Of a DNA stretch of 64,000 nt, positions 54,935-62,972 are shown piece by piece. The stretch comes from Herbaspirillum sp. meg3 (lineage in GTDB: Bacteria > Pseudomonadota > Gammaproteobacteria > Burkholderiales > Burkholderiaceae_D). The stretch lies in the NCBI RefSeq assembly GCF_002257565.1, contig NZ_CP022736.1:5332001-5396000 (forward strand), in the 5' to 3' direction. The notes beneath the pieces are model-generated. The model made no database searches and had not been told where the DNA came from. It saw only the letters and a program-made list of their open reading frames with translations. Position 1 is the stretch's first letter; every line of letters begins with the position of its first letter. Position numbers and translations under genes: made by a program.

Positions 54935-56452
54935 TTACTTCGCCACCGGCATCGTAAATTCCGCGCCCTTACCGATAGTAGCCGACCAGCGCTGCATGAT
55001 TGATTTATATCGTGTGTAGAACTTGATGCCCTCTTCGCCATAAGCATGGGTATCGCCAAACAGCGAACGCTTCCAACCGCCAAACGAATGCCATGCCATC
55101 GGCACCGGAATCGGTACATTGATGCCGACCATGCCGACCTGGATGCGGCGCGAAAATTCATGCGCAGTATTGCCGTCTGCAGTGAACAGCGATACGCCGT
55201 TGCCGTATTCATGGGCATTGATCAAGCGCACCGCTTCAGCAAAGTCAGGCACACGCACCACACACAACACCGGTCCGAAAATTTCTTCCTTGTAGATCTT
55301 CATGTCCGGCGTGACGTTGTCGAACAAGGTGCCGCCGACAAAGAAACCATTTCCATGACCCGGCACGCTGATGCCGCGGCCGTCCACCAGCAACTTGGCG
55401 CCGGCCTTCACGCCGTCGTCGATATAGCCTTCCACCTTGGCTTTGTGCGCTGCAGTCACCAGCGGGCCCATTTCAGCATCGGCTTCCATGCCGTTCTTGA
55501 TCTTCAATGCCTTCACGCGCGGGATCAATGCCTCGATCAGCTTGTCAGCCACGCTGCCGACTGCCACCGCCACCGAAATCGCCATGCAACGTTCACCGGC
55601 AGAACCATAAGCCGCGCCGATCAGTGCATCGACCGCTTGTTCCAGATTGGCATCCGGCATCACCACCAGATGGTTCTTGGCGCCGCCCAGGGCTTGTGCG
55701 CGCAATGGATAAGTACCGGCACGCTTGGTGGCTTCGCTATAGATGTATTCCGCAATCGGTGTTGAACCGACGAACGAAATCGCCTGCACTTCCGGATGCT
55801 GCAGCAGCGCATCGACCGCAACCTTGTCACCCTGAACGACGTTGAACACGCCATCCGGCAAACCGGCACGCTTGAACAGATCCGCCAGCATCAGCGACGG
55901 CGACGGATCGCGTTCGGACGGCTTGAGGATAAAGCTGTTACCGGTCGCAATCGCCAGTGGCGCCATCCACAGCGGCACCATCACTGGAAAATTGAACGGC
56001 GTAATACCGGCAGTCACACCCAGCGGCTGACGCAGATTCCAATTGTCGATGCCGCCACCGATGTTGTCGGTGAACTGAGTCTTCAGCAACTGCGGCACAC
56101 CACAGGCAAATTCAACGATTTCCAGACCACGCGTCACTTCCCCCTTGGCATCGGAAAACACTTTGCCATGTTCACGTGTAATCGCGGCAGCCAGATCGTC
56201 ATGATGCTGCTCGATCAACTCCTTGAACTTGAACAGCACGCGTGCGCGCTTCAGCGGGGCCGTCTCGGCCCAGGCTGGCGCGGCGGCGCTGGCGGCGGCG
56301 ACGGCAGCATTGACTTCGGCTGTCGATGCCAGCACCACCTTGGCCGATACCTCGCCGGTTGCCGGGTTAAAGACGTCTTGTAGACGGCCGCTTTCGGACG
56401 GGGTGATACGGCCGTTGATGTAATGCTGAATGGTCGATGGTGCGGCAGTCAT
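54935..56452 (-). CDS. mmsA: CoA-acylating methylmalonate-semialdehyde dehydrogenase
   Basis: Aldehyde dehydrogenase of 505 residues that converts methylmalonate semialdehyde to propionyl-CoA in valine or inositol catabolism. Marks are WNLRQPLGVTAGITPFNFPV, PLWMAPLAIATGNSFILKPS, ALGGAKNHLVVMPDANL and the catalytic cysteine in GSAGERCMAIS, which distinguish MmsA from other ALDHs. AAGGGA precedes ATG 56452. It is upstream of the GMC oxidoreductase on the same strand and divergent from a LysR regulator. Confidence 0.93.
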   Translation of the reverse strand: MTAAPSTIQHYINGRITPSESGRLQDVFNPATGEVSAKVVLASTAEVNAAVAAASAAAPAWAETAPLKRARVLFKFKELIEQHHDDLAAAITREHGKVFSDAKGEVTRGLEIVEFACGVPQLLKTQFTDNIGGGIDNWNLRQPLGVTAGITPFNFPVMVPLWMAPLAIATGNSFILKPSERDPSPSLMLADLFKRAGLPDGVFNVVQGDKVAVDALLQHPEVQAISFVGSTPIAEYIYSEATKRAGTYPLRAQALGGAKNHLVVMPDANLEQAVDALIGAAYGSAGERCMAISVAVAVGSVADKLIEALIPRVKALKIKNGMEADAEMGPLVTAAHKAKVEGYIDDGVKAGAKLLVDGRGISVPGHGNGFFVGGTLFDNVTPDMKIYKEEIFGPVLCVVRVPDFAEAVRLINAHEYGNGVSLFTADGNTAHEFSRRIQVGMVGINVPIPVPMAWHSFGGWKRSLFGDTHAYGEEGIKFYTRYKSIMQRWSATIGKGAEFTMPVAK

Positions 56453-56555
56453 AAGTATCCCTTTGGTGATCAATGAATATTTCGGTATGGAGATTGCTGA
56501 AATTGGCCTATTTACTTGTTTTTGGAAGAATATAGGCTCGAATGAAATGAATCCA

Positions 56556-56592
56556 ATCAGTTATTATCAACAGCAATATAAAATTAACTGAT
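56556..56592. promoter_or_regulatory. LysR-type inverted repeat between mmsA and lysR
   Basis: ATCAGTTA (56556-56563) and TAACTGAT (56585-56592) are exact complements 21 bases apart in an AT-rich intergenic region. Nearby TTATCA/TGATAA words extend the symmetry. It lies about 60 bases from the regulator start. Confidence 0.55.
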
Positions 56593-56654
56593 AATTAAAA
56601 AATAATTAAAAATCAACGAAGTCAGCAGATAAGTAATTTTAATGAAACATAGAC

Positions 56655-57536
56655 ATGGATTTCACACAATTACGCGCTTTTATCGCCGTTGCCCGTGAAG
56701 GTAATCTGACCCGCGCGGCTGAAACCCTCCACGTCACGCAACCCGCGGTCAGCCTGCAAATCAAACTGCTGCAGGAAAGACTCGATCTGACGCTGTTCAC
56801 ACGCACCAGCGCCGGCATGAAACTCACCAATGAAGGCAGCAAACTCCTCCCGGTCGCGGAACGGGTTTTGCACACCCTGCAAGAATTCCATCAACATGCC
56901 AATGCCTTGCATACCAGCGCAGGCAATCTGACCGGCACCTTGGCCATCGGCACCATCCTCGATCCGGAATTCATCCGTCTCGGCGCTTTCCTCAAGCTGT
57001 TGGTGGAGCGTTATCCCCAACTATCCACACGTCTTCAACACCATATGTCGGGATCAGTGCTTCAGCAAGTCAAAGCTGGCGAGCTGGATGTCGGCTTTTT
57101 CCTCGGCTCTCCGGGCAAAGGCTTCCACAGCCTGACGTTGACGCACTTTACTTACAACGTCATTGCACCGGCAGGTTGGAAAAGCCGGGTGGCGGGCAAA
57201 GGATGGAAAGAGTTGGCGCAGCTCCCCTGGATCTGGACGCCACCGGAGTCTGCGCATCACCGTCTGCTAAACCGGGTTTTTTCTCAGTACAAGCTCACAC
57301 CCAATGCTGTCGCCCTGGTCGATCAGGAATCTTCCATGCTGGATCTGGTGAAATCGGGTGTTGGCCTGTCGCTCGCACGTGAGTCGATTGCCCTGAGCCA
57401 AGCGCATGCCCATGGTTTGGTGATTGCTGATGCAGTCGATCTGTCGACAGAGCTTTCCTTTATTTCTCTTGAGAAACGTAAGAATGAACCCGCAATCAGT
57501 GCCGTGTTTGCCATGTTGCAGGATGTCTGGTCTTGA
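56655..57536 (+). CDS. LysR-family transcriptional regulator
   Basis: LysR regulator of 293 residues with the N-terminal helix-turn-helix FIAVAREGNLTRAAETLHVT and QPAVSLQIKLLQERLDLTLF, then an effector domain (about 90-290). It is divergent from mmsA across 202 bases with a matching inverted repeat, so the mmsA-GMC operon is the likely target. Just downstream begins the first origin-like module. Confidence 0.93.
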   Translation: MDFTQLRAFIAVAREGNLTRAAETLHVTQPAVSLQIKLLQERLDLTLFTRTSAGMKLTNEGSKLLPVAERVLHTLQEFHQHANALHTSAGNLTGTLAIGTILDPEFIRLGAFLKLLVERYPQLSTRLQHHMSGSVLQQVKAGELDVGFFLGSPGKGFHSLTLTHFTYNVIAPAGWKSRVAGKGWKELAQLPWIWTPPESAHHRLLNRVFSQYKLTPNAVALVDQESSMLDLVKSGVGLSLARESIALSQAHAHGLVIADAVDLSTELSFISLEKRKNEPAISAVFAMLQDVWS

Positions 57537-57649
57537 AGATGTTGTCCTGAAGGAATTTTTTGAGGTTTTTCGGAAAATGACGTGATTTGGTTTTTAAATT
57601 AATAGGTTATATATATAAATAGTAGTAGTAGTTAACAGCGACACTTTTC

Positions 57650-57658
57650 TGTGGATAA
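57650..57658 (-). promoter_or_regulatory. DnaA box (perfect), module 1
   Basis: TGTGGATAA, complement of TTATCCACA, 18 bases after the TAG repeats. Confidence 0.85.
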
Positions 57659-57676
57659 CCCGGTAAACCGAAATCA

Positions 57677-57689
57677 AATCAGCGGTTTA
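57677..57689 (+). promoter_or_regulatory. IHF-like site, module 1
   Basis: AATCAGCGGTTTA fits WATCARNNNNTTR fully and lies between the two strong DnaA boxes. Confidence 0.5.
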
Positions 57690-57806
57690 CGAAATTCATA
57701 ACCGCTTGGCAAGTCTTGTATGGCAAAAGAACAAATGTTGGATAGAAAATAGACATGTGAAGAACTGTTGACCTATCCCCATTTCGCACAAGAGATATGC
57801 AGAGAC

Positions 57807-57815
57807 TTATCCACA
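57807..57815 (+). promoter_or_regulatory. DnaA box (perfect), module 1 right
   Basis: TTATCCACA in the plus orientation. Confidence 0.85.
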
Positions 57816-57970
57816 GGTGAGCTTGAAAATGGTCTGAAAGTCGCTTTTTCAGATCGAATTTCCTGATTGACCTGGTGATTGATGCTGAAATGGCTCCATT
57901 TTCATCACGGCGCCCTCGTTTCCTCGTGAACGACCTCCAAGACGTCGCCACAGCAAAAACAAACCAATTG

Positions 57971-58285
57971 ATGCCCATGGACGAGCAACACCCAAAAAAT
58001 GCCTACAAGGTGCTCATCGAGCCCTCAGGATTGGAATTTATCGCGAAGCCGGCTTTGTCTTTGCTCACCTCAGCACAACATGCGCACATCCGCATGCCGA
58101 GTTCTTGCCGTAATGGAACATGCCGGACTTGTCTGTGTTTGTTGAAAAGCGGGCAAATCAGCTATCAGATAGATTGGCCTGGACTCACCCGCGAAGAAAA
58201 AGCCGAGGGCTACCTGTTGCCTTGCGTCGCCGTTGCAGAATCCGACCTGGTATTGGATGTGCCTGATGCGATTTCGTTGAAATGA
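57971..58285 (+). CDS. Small 2Fe-2S ferredoxin
   Basis: Plant-type ferredoxin of 104 residues. The cluster cysteines lie in SCRNGTCRTCLCL and later LLPCVAVAESDLVLDVPDA, the usual Cx4Cx2C...C pattern. It would carry electrons in the cytoplasm. The start at 57971 (MPMDEQHP) is the best in-frame ATG; longer starts up to GTG 57875 reach toward the origin-like module. It is the only gene between the two origin-like modules, with no partner reductase nearby. Confidence 0.85.
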   Translation: MPMDEQHPKNAYKVLIEPSGLEFIAKPALSLLTSAQHAHIRMPSSCRNGTCRTCLCLLKSGQISYQIDWPGLTREEKAEGYLLPCVAVAESDLVLDVPDAISLK

Positions 58286-58436
58286 TGGGTAGAGCGGTTT
58301 CCGAGGATCCGAATCGATTTTTCTTTTTCGATTTTTTTAGGCTTTCGATCGGGAAAGAAGAGAAAAAAGGTTTTCTGGTTTTTATATAGATGTTTATATA
58401 TATAAATAGTAGTAGTAGTTAACAGGGCCTCTTTTC

Positions 58437-58445
58437 TGTGGATAA
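58437..58445 (-). promoter_or_regulatory. DnaA box (perfect), module 2 left
   Basis: TGTGGATAA, 18 bases after the TAG repeats. Confidence 0.85.
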
Positions 58446-58463
58446 CCCGGTAAACCAAAATCG

Positions 58464-58476
58464 AATCAAGCGTTTA
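58464..58476 (+). promoter_or_regulatory. IHF-like site, module 2
   Basis: AATCAAGCGTTTA fits WATCARNNNNTTR fully, at the same relative position as in module 1. Confidence 0.5.
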
Positions 58477-58581
58477 CGAAAATGATAAACGCTTGGCAAC
58501 ACGTGTATGAGCAAAGAATAGTTGTTGGATAGATTTTGGCGCTGTGAAAAAGTCTCGCACTATCCCCAAACCGCGCAAGAC

Positions 58582-58602
58582 TTATTCACAAACTTATCCA
58601 CA
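58582..58602 (+). promoter_or_regulatory. Paired DnaA boxes, module 2 right
   Basis: TTATTCACA (58582-58590) and TTATCCACA (58594-58602) are 12 bases apart in the same orientation. Confidence 0.85.
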
Positions 58603-58655
58603 GATCGCTTTGTCGAACCGGTTTTAAGAAATCGATCGTCGACAAAACTCTGGAA

Positions 58656-60692
58656 TCACTTGGCGGCCTGTACCGGCTTGCCTTTGTAAGTTTTTCCAGG
58701 CGGCGGCGCGGTAGGCTTTTTCTGGACTTCCTGCAGCAGATTGGCGCAATCGGTTTGTTGTTCTCCACTGATGTTGATCAAGGGAAGAATGGCGGCAACC
58801 GGTGCGACCACACCCAGTAATATCGCTCCGCCGGCCTTCAGCGCCAGCACACCTTTGTCTACGCTGATGTTCGGATCTTTGAACGGGCCGGTCACGAACA
58901 ACGGCGACCGCAAGGAAATAATCCGTAAGCCCTTGCTGCGTGGATTGATGGTCAGATTAAGTTGCTCCTGAGCCAGATTGACGTCGCCGGTGATGTTAAT
59001 GATCGCGTCCTCGGTATCCAGCGTAAAGGTGCGTGCCTGCATCAAGCCGTTGGTCACAGCGAAATCGCTGGCCATACAATTGAGCTTCACCTGTTTATCG
59101 CCGAACAGTTTGGACACCACCACGTTACCGATATTGAGTCCCATCTCTTCCAGCAGCAGTTTGCTGATGGCACCGTGATTGATCAGTGTCTTCAGCTCCC
59201 CGTTGGACGAACCCAGCATGGCAGCGACTGAATTACCGGTTGCACTCAATGCCGCATCGCCGTTGATCTCACCAAAGCTGGTTTGTGCTGCATCCAGATT
59301 AGGGAACAGCTGTTGAATCTTGATGCGTCTTGCCGACAGCTTGAGTTCCGACTTCATCTTTGGCGCGCTGCCGTCGAGCTTGATGTTGGATGTCAGATTG
59401 CCGGCCGCAATGCCAAAGTTCAACGGCGTCAGCTGCAGCACTTTGTTATTCAGGTGCAGATCCGCGCGGATGTCGGTGATCGGCAGATCCTTTTCCTTCA
59501 CCACTTTGTGTGCTGTGAGTTTGACATCGGCATCCAGTGCATCCCAGGCGTCAGTATTGAATTCCTTGACCGGTAATACCTTATTCGATGGCTGGCGTTC
59601 TTCCGCGCCACGCTCGGCCTTCTTGGCGTTGGAATCGGCGCCAATCAATGGCGCAAGATCTTCAAACTGCAAGAGATTGGAAACGATCTCTCCCTTGAGC
59701 AGCGGCCGTGGTTGTTTCGATTGATATTCCAGCGTACCGCCGATATCGCTGGAGCCGACCTTGCCGTTGAATTTTTCGTAAATCCAGTCGCTCTGTTTCG
59801 GATCCAGTTTGCCGATCAGATGACCGGAAGTCGAAAACGGCGGCGTCTCCGGTAGTAGCACGCCGGTCAGCGGAAACAGATGCGCCATGCTGTCGCCCGA
59901 CAGATTCAGCTGCAAATCGAGAGCTGCAAGTTCTTGCGGTTTGGTCAGTGTGCCTTTGACGGCGATGTGGGTTTTGCCGACACGGACATCGGCCTCCAGA
60001 GGATACGGTTTGCTTTCATCTTGCAGCGACAACACGCCGCCGGCCTTACCTTCACCGCGGATGTCCGCTTTGTTGAAACTGCCTTTGACGGTCCAGCCGA
60101 TGCCGTAGATTTTTTCCTTGTCGGGATCGAGTGTGTCGATATCGGCCTTCGCGTTGATCTTCTGGATGGCGTCATCGAGCTGCACGCTGCCTTTGCGAAT
60201 CACGATTTTTTCAGGGCGGAATTCCCAGCTCGACGGGCCATCCGATTTGAAGGTCCAGTTATTGACCGCGTCCTTGTTGCGCAGCAGAGCAACTTGCGGC
60301 GTGTCTGCGTCGAGCGAAGGCAAGACGATCTTGTGTTGCAGCAGTGGCCATGGATTGAGTGTCACGTTCAGCTGTCTGATCGCGACCATATTGGAGTTGG
60401 CCGGCGCCCAGTCCGGATTGCCGAGCACGATGTCTGCCGCACTCACGTGTGGCCACGGAATCCATCTGGCCCAACTGGTTTGCTGTGATTCGGGTTGTTG
60501 CCATTTGACGATCAGGTCGCCTTGAATGGCGAAGTGGCGACCTGTTGCATCGCTGACGCGCTGGTTGATCCAGGGACGTGCCCGGTTCCAGTCAAAGTTG
60601 ATGATCAGGACGATCAACAAAATGACGAGTGTCAGAAAACCCGCGAGACTAAGCCCGACTGTTTTTGCAATTATTCTTGATGTTCGTGGCAT
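58656..60692 (-). CDS. AsmA-family envelope protein
   Basis: Protein of 678 residues with one N-terminal membrane segment (about 11-33; GLSLAGFLTLVILLIVLIIN) and a large periplasmic domain. The AsmA opening is FDWNRARPWINQRVSDATGR then FAIQGDLIV. The C-terminal AsmA region includes GDAALSATGNSVAAMLGSSN and INHGAISKLLLEEMGLNIGN. AsmA-like proteins are bridge-like lipid-transport or outer-membrane assembly factors. It is convergent with the second origin-like module and ends with a lysine-rich tail. Confidence 0.88.
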   Translation of the reverse strand: MPRTSRIIAKTVGLSLAGFLTLVILLIVLIINFDWNRARPWINQRVSDATGRHFAIQGDLIVKWQQPESQQTSWARWIPWPHVSAADIVLGNPDWAPANSNMVAIRQLNVTLNPWPLLQHKIVLPSLDADTPQVALLRNKDAVNNWTFKSDGPSSWEFRPEKIVIRKGSVQLDDAIQKINAKADIDTLDPDKEKIYGIGWTVKGSFNKADIRGEGKAGGVLSLQDESKPYPLEADVRVGKTHIAVKGTLTKPQELAALDLQLNLSGDSMAHLFPLTGVLLPETPPFSTSGHLIGKLDPKQSDWIYEKFNGKVGSSDIGGTLEYQSKQPRPLLKGEIVSNLLQFEDLAPLIGADSNAKKAERGAEERQPSNKVLPVKEFNTDAWDALDADVKLTAHKVVKEKDLPITDIRADLHLNNKVLQLTPLNFGIAAGNLTSNIKLDGSAPKMKSELKLSARRIKIQQLFPNLDAAQTSFGEINGDAALSATGNSVAAMLGSSNGELKTLINHGAISKLLLEEMGLNIGNVVVSKLFGDKQVKLNCMASDFAVTNGLMQARTFTLDTEDAIINITGDVNLAQEQLNLTINPRSKGLRIISLRSPLFVTGPFKDPNISVDKGVLALKAGGAILLGVVAPVAAILPLINISGEQQTDCANLLQEVQKKPTAPPPGKTYKGKPVQAAK

Positions 60693-60749
60693 AAATCATC
60701 CTAAAGAGTGTGATCAGCGCCAGCCGCATCAAGGGAAATCAAGATATCG

Positions 60750-61700
60750 TCAGCGCTTCATATTGATACGACCGAATTCGTCATGCGTTGTTGCACTTAA
60801 ATGTGCGCGCAACCATTTATGCGACGGGCTGCGGGCATCACGTTCGTGCCACAGCATGTCCACATGTTCTTCCGGTGTTTTGAATGGAAGTTCTTTTACC
60901 ACAAGGACTTCCGTCATGCCGGTCGCCGCGATCAGATGGCGCGGCAGTACGGTGATGAGTTCCGAACTGGCGACAATGCGGCCAGCCGTAAAGAACTGGT
61001 TCACTGTCAGCAAAATCTTGCGTTCACGTCCCATGCCGGCGAGGACATCGTCGATCACTGCGTGAGGCTTGCCTGACAGACTGACCAGCAAATGATCCGC
61101 CGAACAATAGTTGTCCAGCGTCAATTCCTTGTCGGCCAGCGGATGGTTCTTGTGCATCACGCAAACATATTGACCGGTGTACAGGCGCTCGTGACTGATC
61201 TGAGTTTTCAGGCCATCGGCCAATTGTGCCGTTACCCCCGGGAAAAATCCCACCGCCAGATCGACATCTCCGCGCAATAGCATCGCCCGCGGGTCGCGGG
61301 TCGTCAGCGGCATCATGCGGATCTTGATGCGCGGCGCGTCGCGCATGATGGTACGCACCAGCGACGGCAGCCATAACGCGGCAGTCGCATCCACCATCGC
61401 CATGCGGAAAGTATTCTGCGCACGCGATACGTCAAAGGTTTCCGGCGTGATCACCGCTTCCAGTTCCGACAAGGCCCGGCGCACGGTCGGCCACAGCTCT
61501 TCGGCGCGTGGTGTCGGTTTGACGCCGTGGGCGGTGCGGATCACCAGTTCGTCATTCAGGGTGTCGCGCAGGCGGCGCAAAGCGTTGGATACCGCCGGCT
61601 GCGTCATCGCCAGCAAATTGGCGGCGCGCGTGAGGTTTTGTTCTGTCATTACCGCGTCAAAAACGCGCAACAGATTCAGGTCGAGAGTCAGAAAGCTCAT
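60750..61700 (-). CDS. LysR-family transcriptional regulator, NodD/SyrM-like
   Basis: LysR regulator of 316 residues. The N-terminus DLNLLRVFDAVMTEQNLTRA and MTQPAVSNALRRLRDTLNDE is the NodD/LeuO-type helix-turn-helix. The effector domain (about 93-300) begins NTFRMAMVDATAALWLPSL. It is 57 bases upstream of the AsmA gene on the same strand and divergent from a small-protein gene at 61900. Its target is unclear. Confidence 0.93.
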   Translation of the reverse strand: MSFLTLDLNLLRVFDAVMTEQNLTRAANLLAMTQPAVSNALRRLRDTLNDELVIRTAHGVKPTPRAEELWPTVRRALSELEAVITPETFDVSRAQNTFRMAMVDATAALWLPSLVRTIMRDAPRIKIRMMPLTTRDPRAMLLRGDVDLAVGFFPGVTAQLADGLKTQISHERLYTGQYVCVMHKNHPLADKELTLDNYCSADHLLVSLSGKPHAVIDDVLAGMGRERKILLTVNQFFTAGRIVASSELITVLPRHLIAATGMTEVLVVKELPFKTPEEHVDMLWHERDARSPSHKWLRAHLSATTHDEFGRINMKR

Positions 61701-61833
61701 ATCAGCCGCACCTTAATGTGGACGTAAATAAGGACGTAAAGGGCATGGACGAAATAAACGATGGAAAAAAGAAAGACTGGCGCATCAAAATAACAATATT
61801 CACAAAACCGATAACTGATATCCAAAAACGAAA

Positions 61834-61863
61834 TTGGTAAAGCGAGTCATGGATCATTACACT
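61834..61863 (+). promoter_or_regulatory. Promoter of small-protein unit 1
   Basis: TTGGTA (61834-61839) and TACACT (61858-61863) are 18 bases apart, followed by ACTGCAATGCAACA shared with unit 2. Confidence 0.65.
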
Positions 61864-61899
61864 GCAATGCAACATAACACATTTCGCAAGGAGTCCATC

Positions 61900-62142
61900 A
61901 TGACTACATTGACCGCAAATTACTCTGCAAAGAACACTGGCACTGCTGCCGGCAAGATCGGTACTGCACTGCGTAACATCTTCGTTCGTTTCGTCCAGGC
62001 GCACGAATCGCAAGCTGCTCTGCTGACTGCTGACCAACACATCGTTGACGGCGCAGCGCAAATGAATCGTCTGGCCAACAAGTTTGAGTCGACTCAGCCT
62101 AACCTGGCTGCTGAACTGCGTTTCATCGCTTCCCGCGGTTAA
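61900..62142 (+). CDS. Small protein, unit 1 of a paralogous pair
   Basis: Cytoplasmic-looking protein of 80 residues from ATG 61900, preceded by AAGGAG 6 bases upstream. It is helical, with a basic N-terminal half (GKIGTALRNIFVRFVQAHES) and a C-terminal motif NRLANKFESTQPNLAAELRF. That C-terminus recurs in the neighbouring membrane protein (NRMANDYSRSQPSFAAELRN). I do not recognise a named family. It is followed by a long 3' region with a CU-rich element and terminator, itself repeated downstream of the second gene. Confidence 0.8.
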   Translation: MTTLTANYSAKNTGTAAGKIGTALRNIFVRFVQAHESQAALLTADQHIVDGAAQMNRLANKFESTQPNLAAELRFIASRG

Positions 62143-62332
62143 TTCCAGTCAGTCGCTGTTAAGTTTTTGCAATACTACAAGTGCGGTGATGTAGTTCGGA
62201 ACGCGCCGGCAATCTGGCTATAACGACGCTTTCCACCGCTTCTGTAGCGCAACACCCCATTCAGTCTTGTGTTTTGATGCCTGTACCGACGTCTTGAGGC
62301 GGTATGGATTGCGCGACACAAGAAACTGTACG

Positions 62333-62396
62333 GCGTCTCCTCCTCCCTCTTTAGGAAGGATTTCCCCGCAAGCTTCGGCTTTGCGGGGATTTTTTT
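62333..62396 (+). ncRNA. CU-rich 3' element plus terminator, unit 1
   Basis: A 30-base stretch (62333-62362) starting GCGTCTCCTCCTCCC and ending AGGAAGGATT is identical to one after unit 2 (62973-63002). Its UCCUCC and GGAAGGA parts can pair, exposing CU-rich bases. It runs directly into a terminator with stem TCCCCGCAAGC/GCTTTGCGGGGA and a T7 run (62363-62396). The layout resembles the CUCCUCCC-containing 'cuckoo'/CcsR sRNAs known downstream of small-protein genes in alphaproteobacteria. The sRNA nature is inferred. Confidence 0.6.
62363..62396 (+). terminator. Rho-independent terminator, unit 1
   Basis: Stem TCCCCGCAAGC with GCTTTGCGGGGA around TTCG, followed by seven T's. Confidence 0.9.
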
Positions 62397-62501
62397 GTCC
62401 GCGTTTTTTTCACATTCTTTCGAGAAGAATGACTACATGTCTTGAGAATAATGCAGGACGGCGCTATTCACAATCTCTATATCTGATATGGAAACATGAA
62501 A

Positions 62502-62531
62502 TTGGCAATGTGAGCCGGGGATGCATATACT
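62502..62531 (+). promoter_or_regulatory. Promoter of small-protein unit 2
   Basis: TTGGCA (62502-62507) and TATACT (62526-62531) at 18-base spacing, with GAAATTGG upstream and ACTGCAATGCAACA downstream as in unit 1. Confidence 0.7.
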
Positions 62532-62580
62532 GCAATGCAACAAGAGAAGAAATTCATTCGATATCAGGGAAATCAATATC

Positions 62581-62901
62581 ATGTCCGTTTTAGCCATCGC
62601 CTTTCCAGTTGAAGCCGCCATTCCGGTTGCGCAATCGCTGATCGGTACAACCGTCGCATTCATGCGTCCGTTGCTCGGCCTAGGCGTGCTGGTTACCCTG
62701 CTGATGGTCTTCAAGCCGCTGGTCATGGGCATCGTCCGCGCCGCCATCGTATTGGTCGTGCCGCGCAAGTCGCTGGAACAACGTGTGCGTCAGCACCGTT
62801 TCAATGGCGTCAAGATGCTCAACCGCATGGCCAACGATTACAGCCGCTCCCAGCCGAGTTTTGCCGCAGAACTGCGCAACCTGGCCGCCAGCGACAGATA
62901 A
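62581..62901 (+). CDS. Small membrane protein, unit 2 of a paralogous pair
   Basis: Protein of 106 residues from ATG 62581. Two hydrophobic segments lie at about 12-32 and 36-60 (RPLLGLGVLVTLLMVFKPLV), then a basic helical tail with NRMANDYSRSQPSFAAELRN, matching the C-terminus of the unit 1 protein. The first 60 or so residues are unrelated to unit 1, so the pair looks like one conserved tail on a soluble and a membrane-anchored head. Promoter, leader, CU-rich element and terminator are all shared with unit 1. Its function is unknown. Confidence 0.78.
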   Translation: MSVLAIAFPVEAAIPVAQSLIGTTVAFMRPLLGLGVLVTLLMVFKPLVMGIVRAAIVLVVPRKSLEQRVRQHRFNGVKMLNRMANDYSRSQPSFAAELRNLAASDR

Positions 62902-62972
62902 GAAAACTCAAGAAGCTGCGAGAAGCACAAAAATACGCTGAGCAGCAGAGTAAAGATCAAGTAACACGTACC

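Larger units (their letters stand above)
57604..57820 (+). other. oriC: Origin-like (oriC) module, copy 1
   Basis: Order left to right: an AT-rich unwinding stretch with ATATATATA; TAG repeated four times (57620-57631), which read 3'-5' is the DnaA-trio GAT repeat; a perfect DnaA box TGTGGATAA (57650-57658) 18 bases on; an IHF-type AATCAGCGGTTTA (57677-57689); an inverted repeat AGCGGTT/AACCGCT (57681-57706); a weak box CTATCCCCA (57773-57781); and a perfect TTATCCACA (57807-57815). The same parts recur in copy 2 with the same TAG-to-box spacing. Bacterial origins use such AT-rich/trio/box layouts. Activity is not shown. Confidence 0.78.
57537..57970. other. Non-coding, AT-rich region holding origin-like module 1
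   Basis: No gene is supported. The core is the module at 57604-57820, listed separately. It is far more AT-rich than the flanking genes and has a paralogous copy at 58390-58608. Confidence 0.8.
58390..58608 (+). other. oriC: Origin-like (oriC) module, copy 2
   Basis: Repeats module 1: a 32-base tract (58394-58425) is identical to 57607-57638 and includes TAG x4 (58407-58418). A perfect DnaA box TGTGGATAA follows at 58437-58445, again 18 bases on. Then come IHF-type AATCAAGCGTTTA (58464-58476), the inverted repeat AAGCGTTT/AAACGCTT (58468-58494), CTATCCCCA (58560-58568), and two plus-oriented boxes 12 bases apart: TTATTCACA (58582-58590) and TTATCCACA (58594-58602). The box at 58582 has no good counterpart in module 1. 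The hairpin arms changed on both sides relative to module 1, so symmetry is conserved. This copy has the fuller box set. Confidence 0.8.
58286..58655. other. Non-coding region holding origin-like module 2
   Basis: No gene is supported here. After a T-rich stretch following the ferredoxin gene it contains the second module, then ends at the convergent AsmA gene. Confidence 0.8.
62143..62580. other. 3' region of unit 1 and promoter of unit 2
   Basis: The first 250 bases are the untranslated 3' part of unit 1, ending in the CU-rich element and terminator listed separately. The promoter and leader of unit 2 follow. I see no further gene. Confidence 0.65.

Noticed and set aside
57604..58608. The twin AT-rich modules as an integrated plasmid origin or iteron array
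   Set aside because: There is no rep gene or iteron series; boxes are of chromosomal DnaA type with TAG repeats, so a chromosomal oriC-like element fits better.
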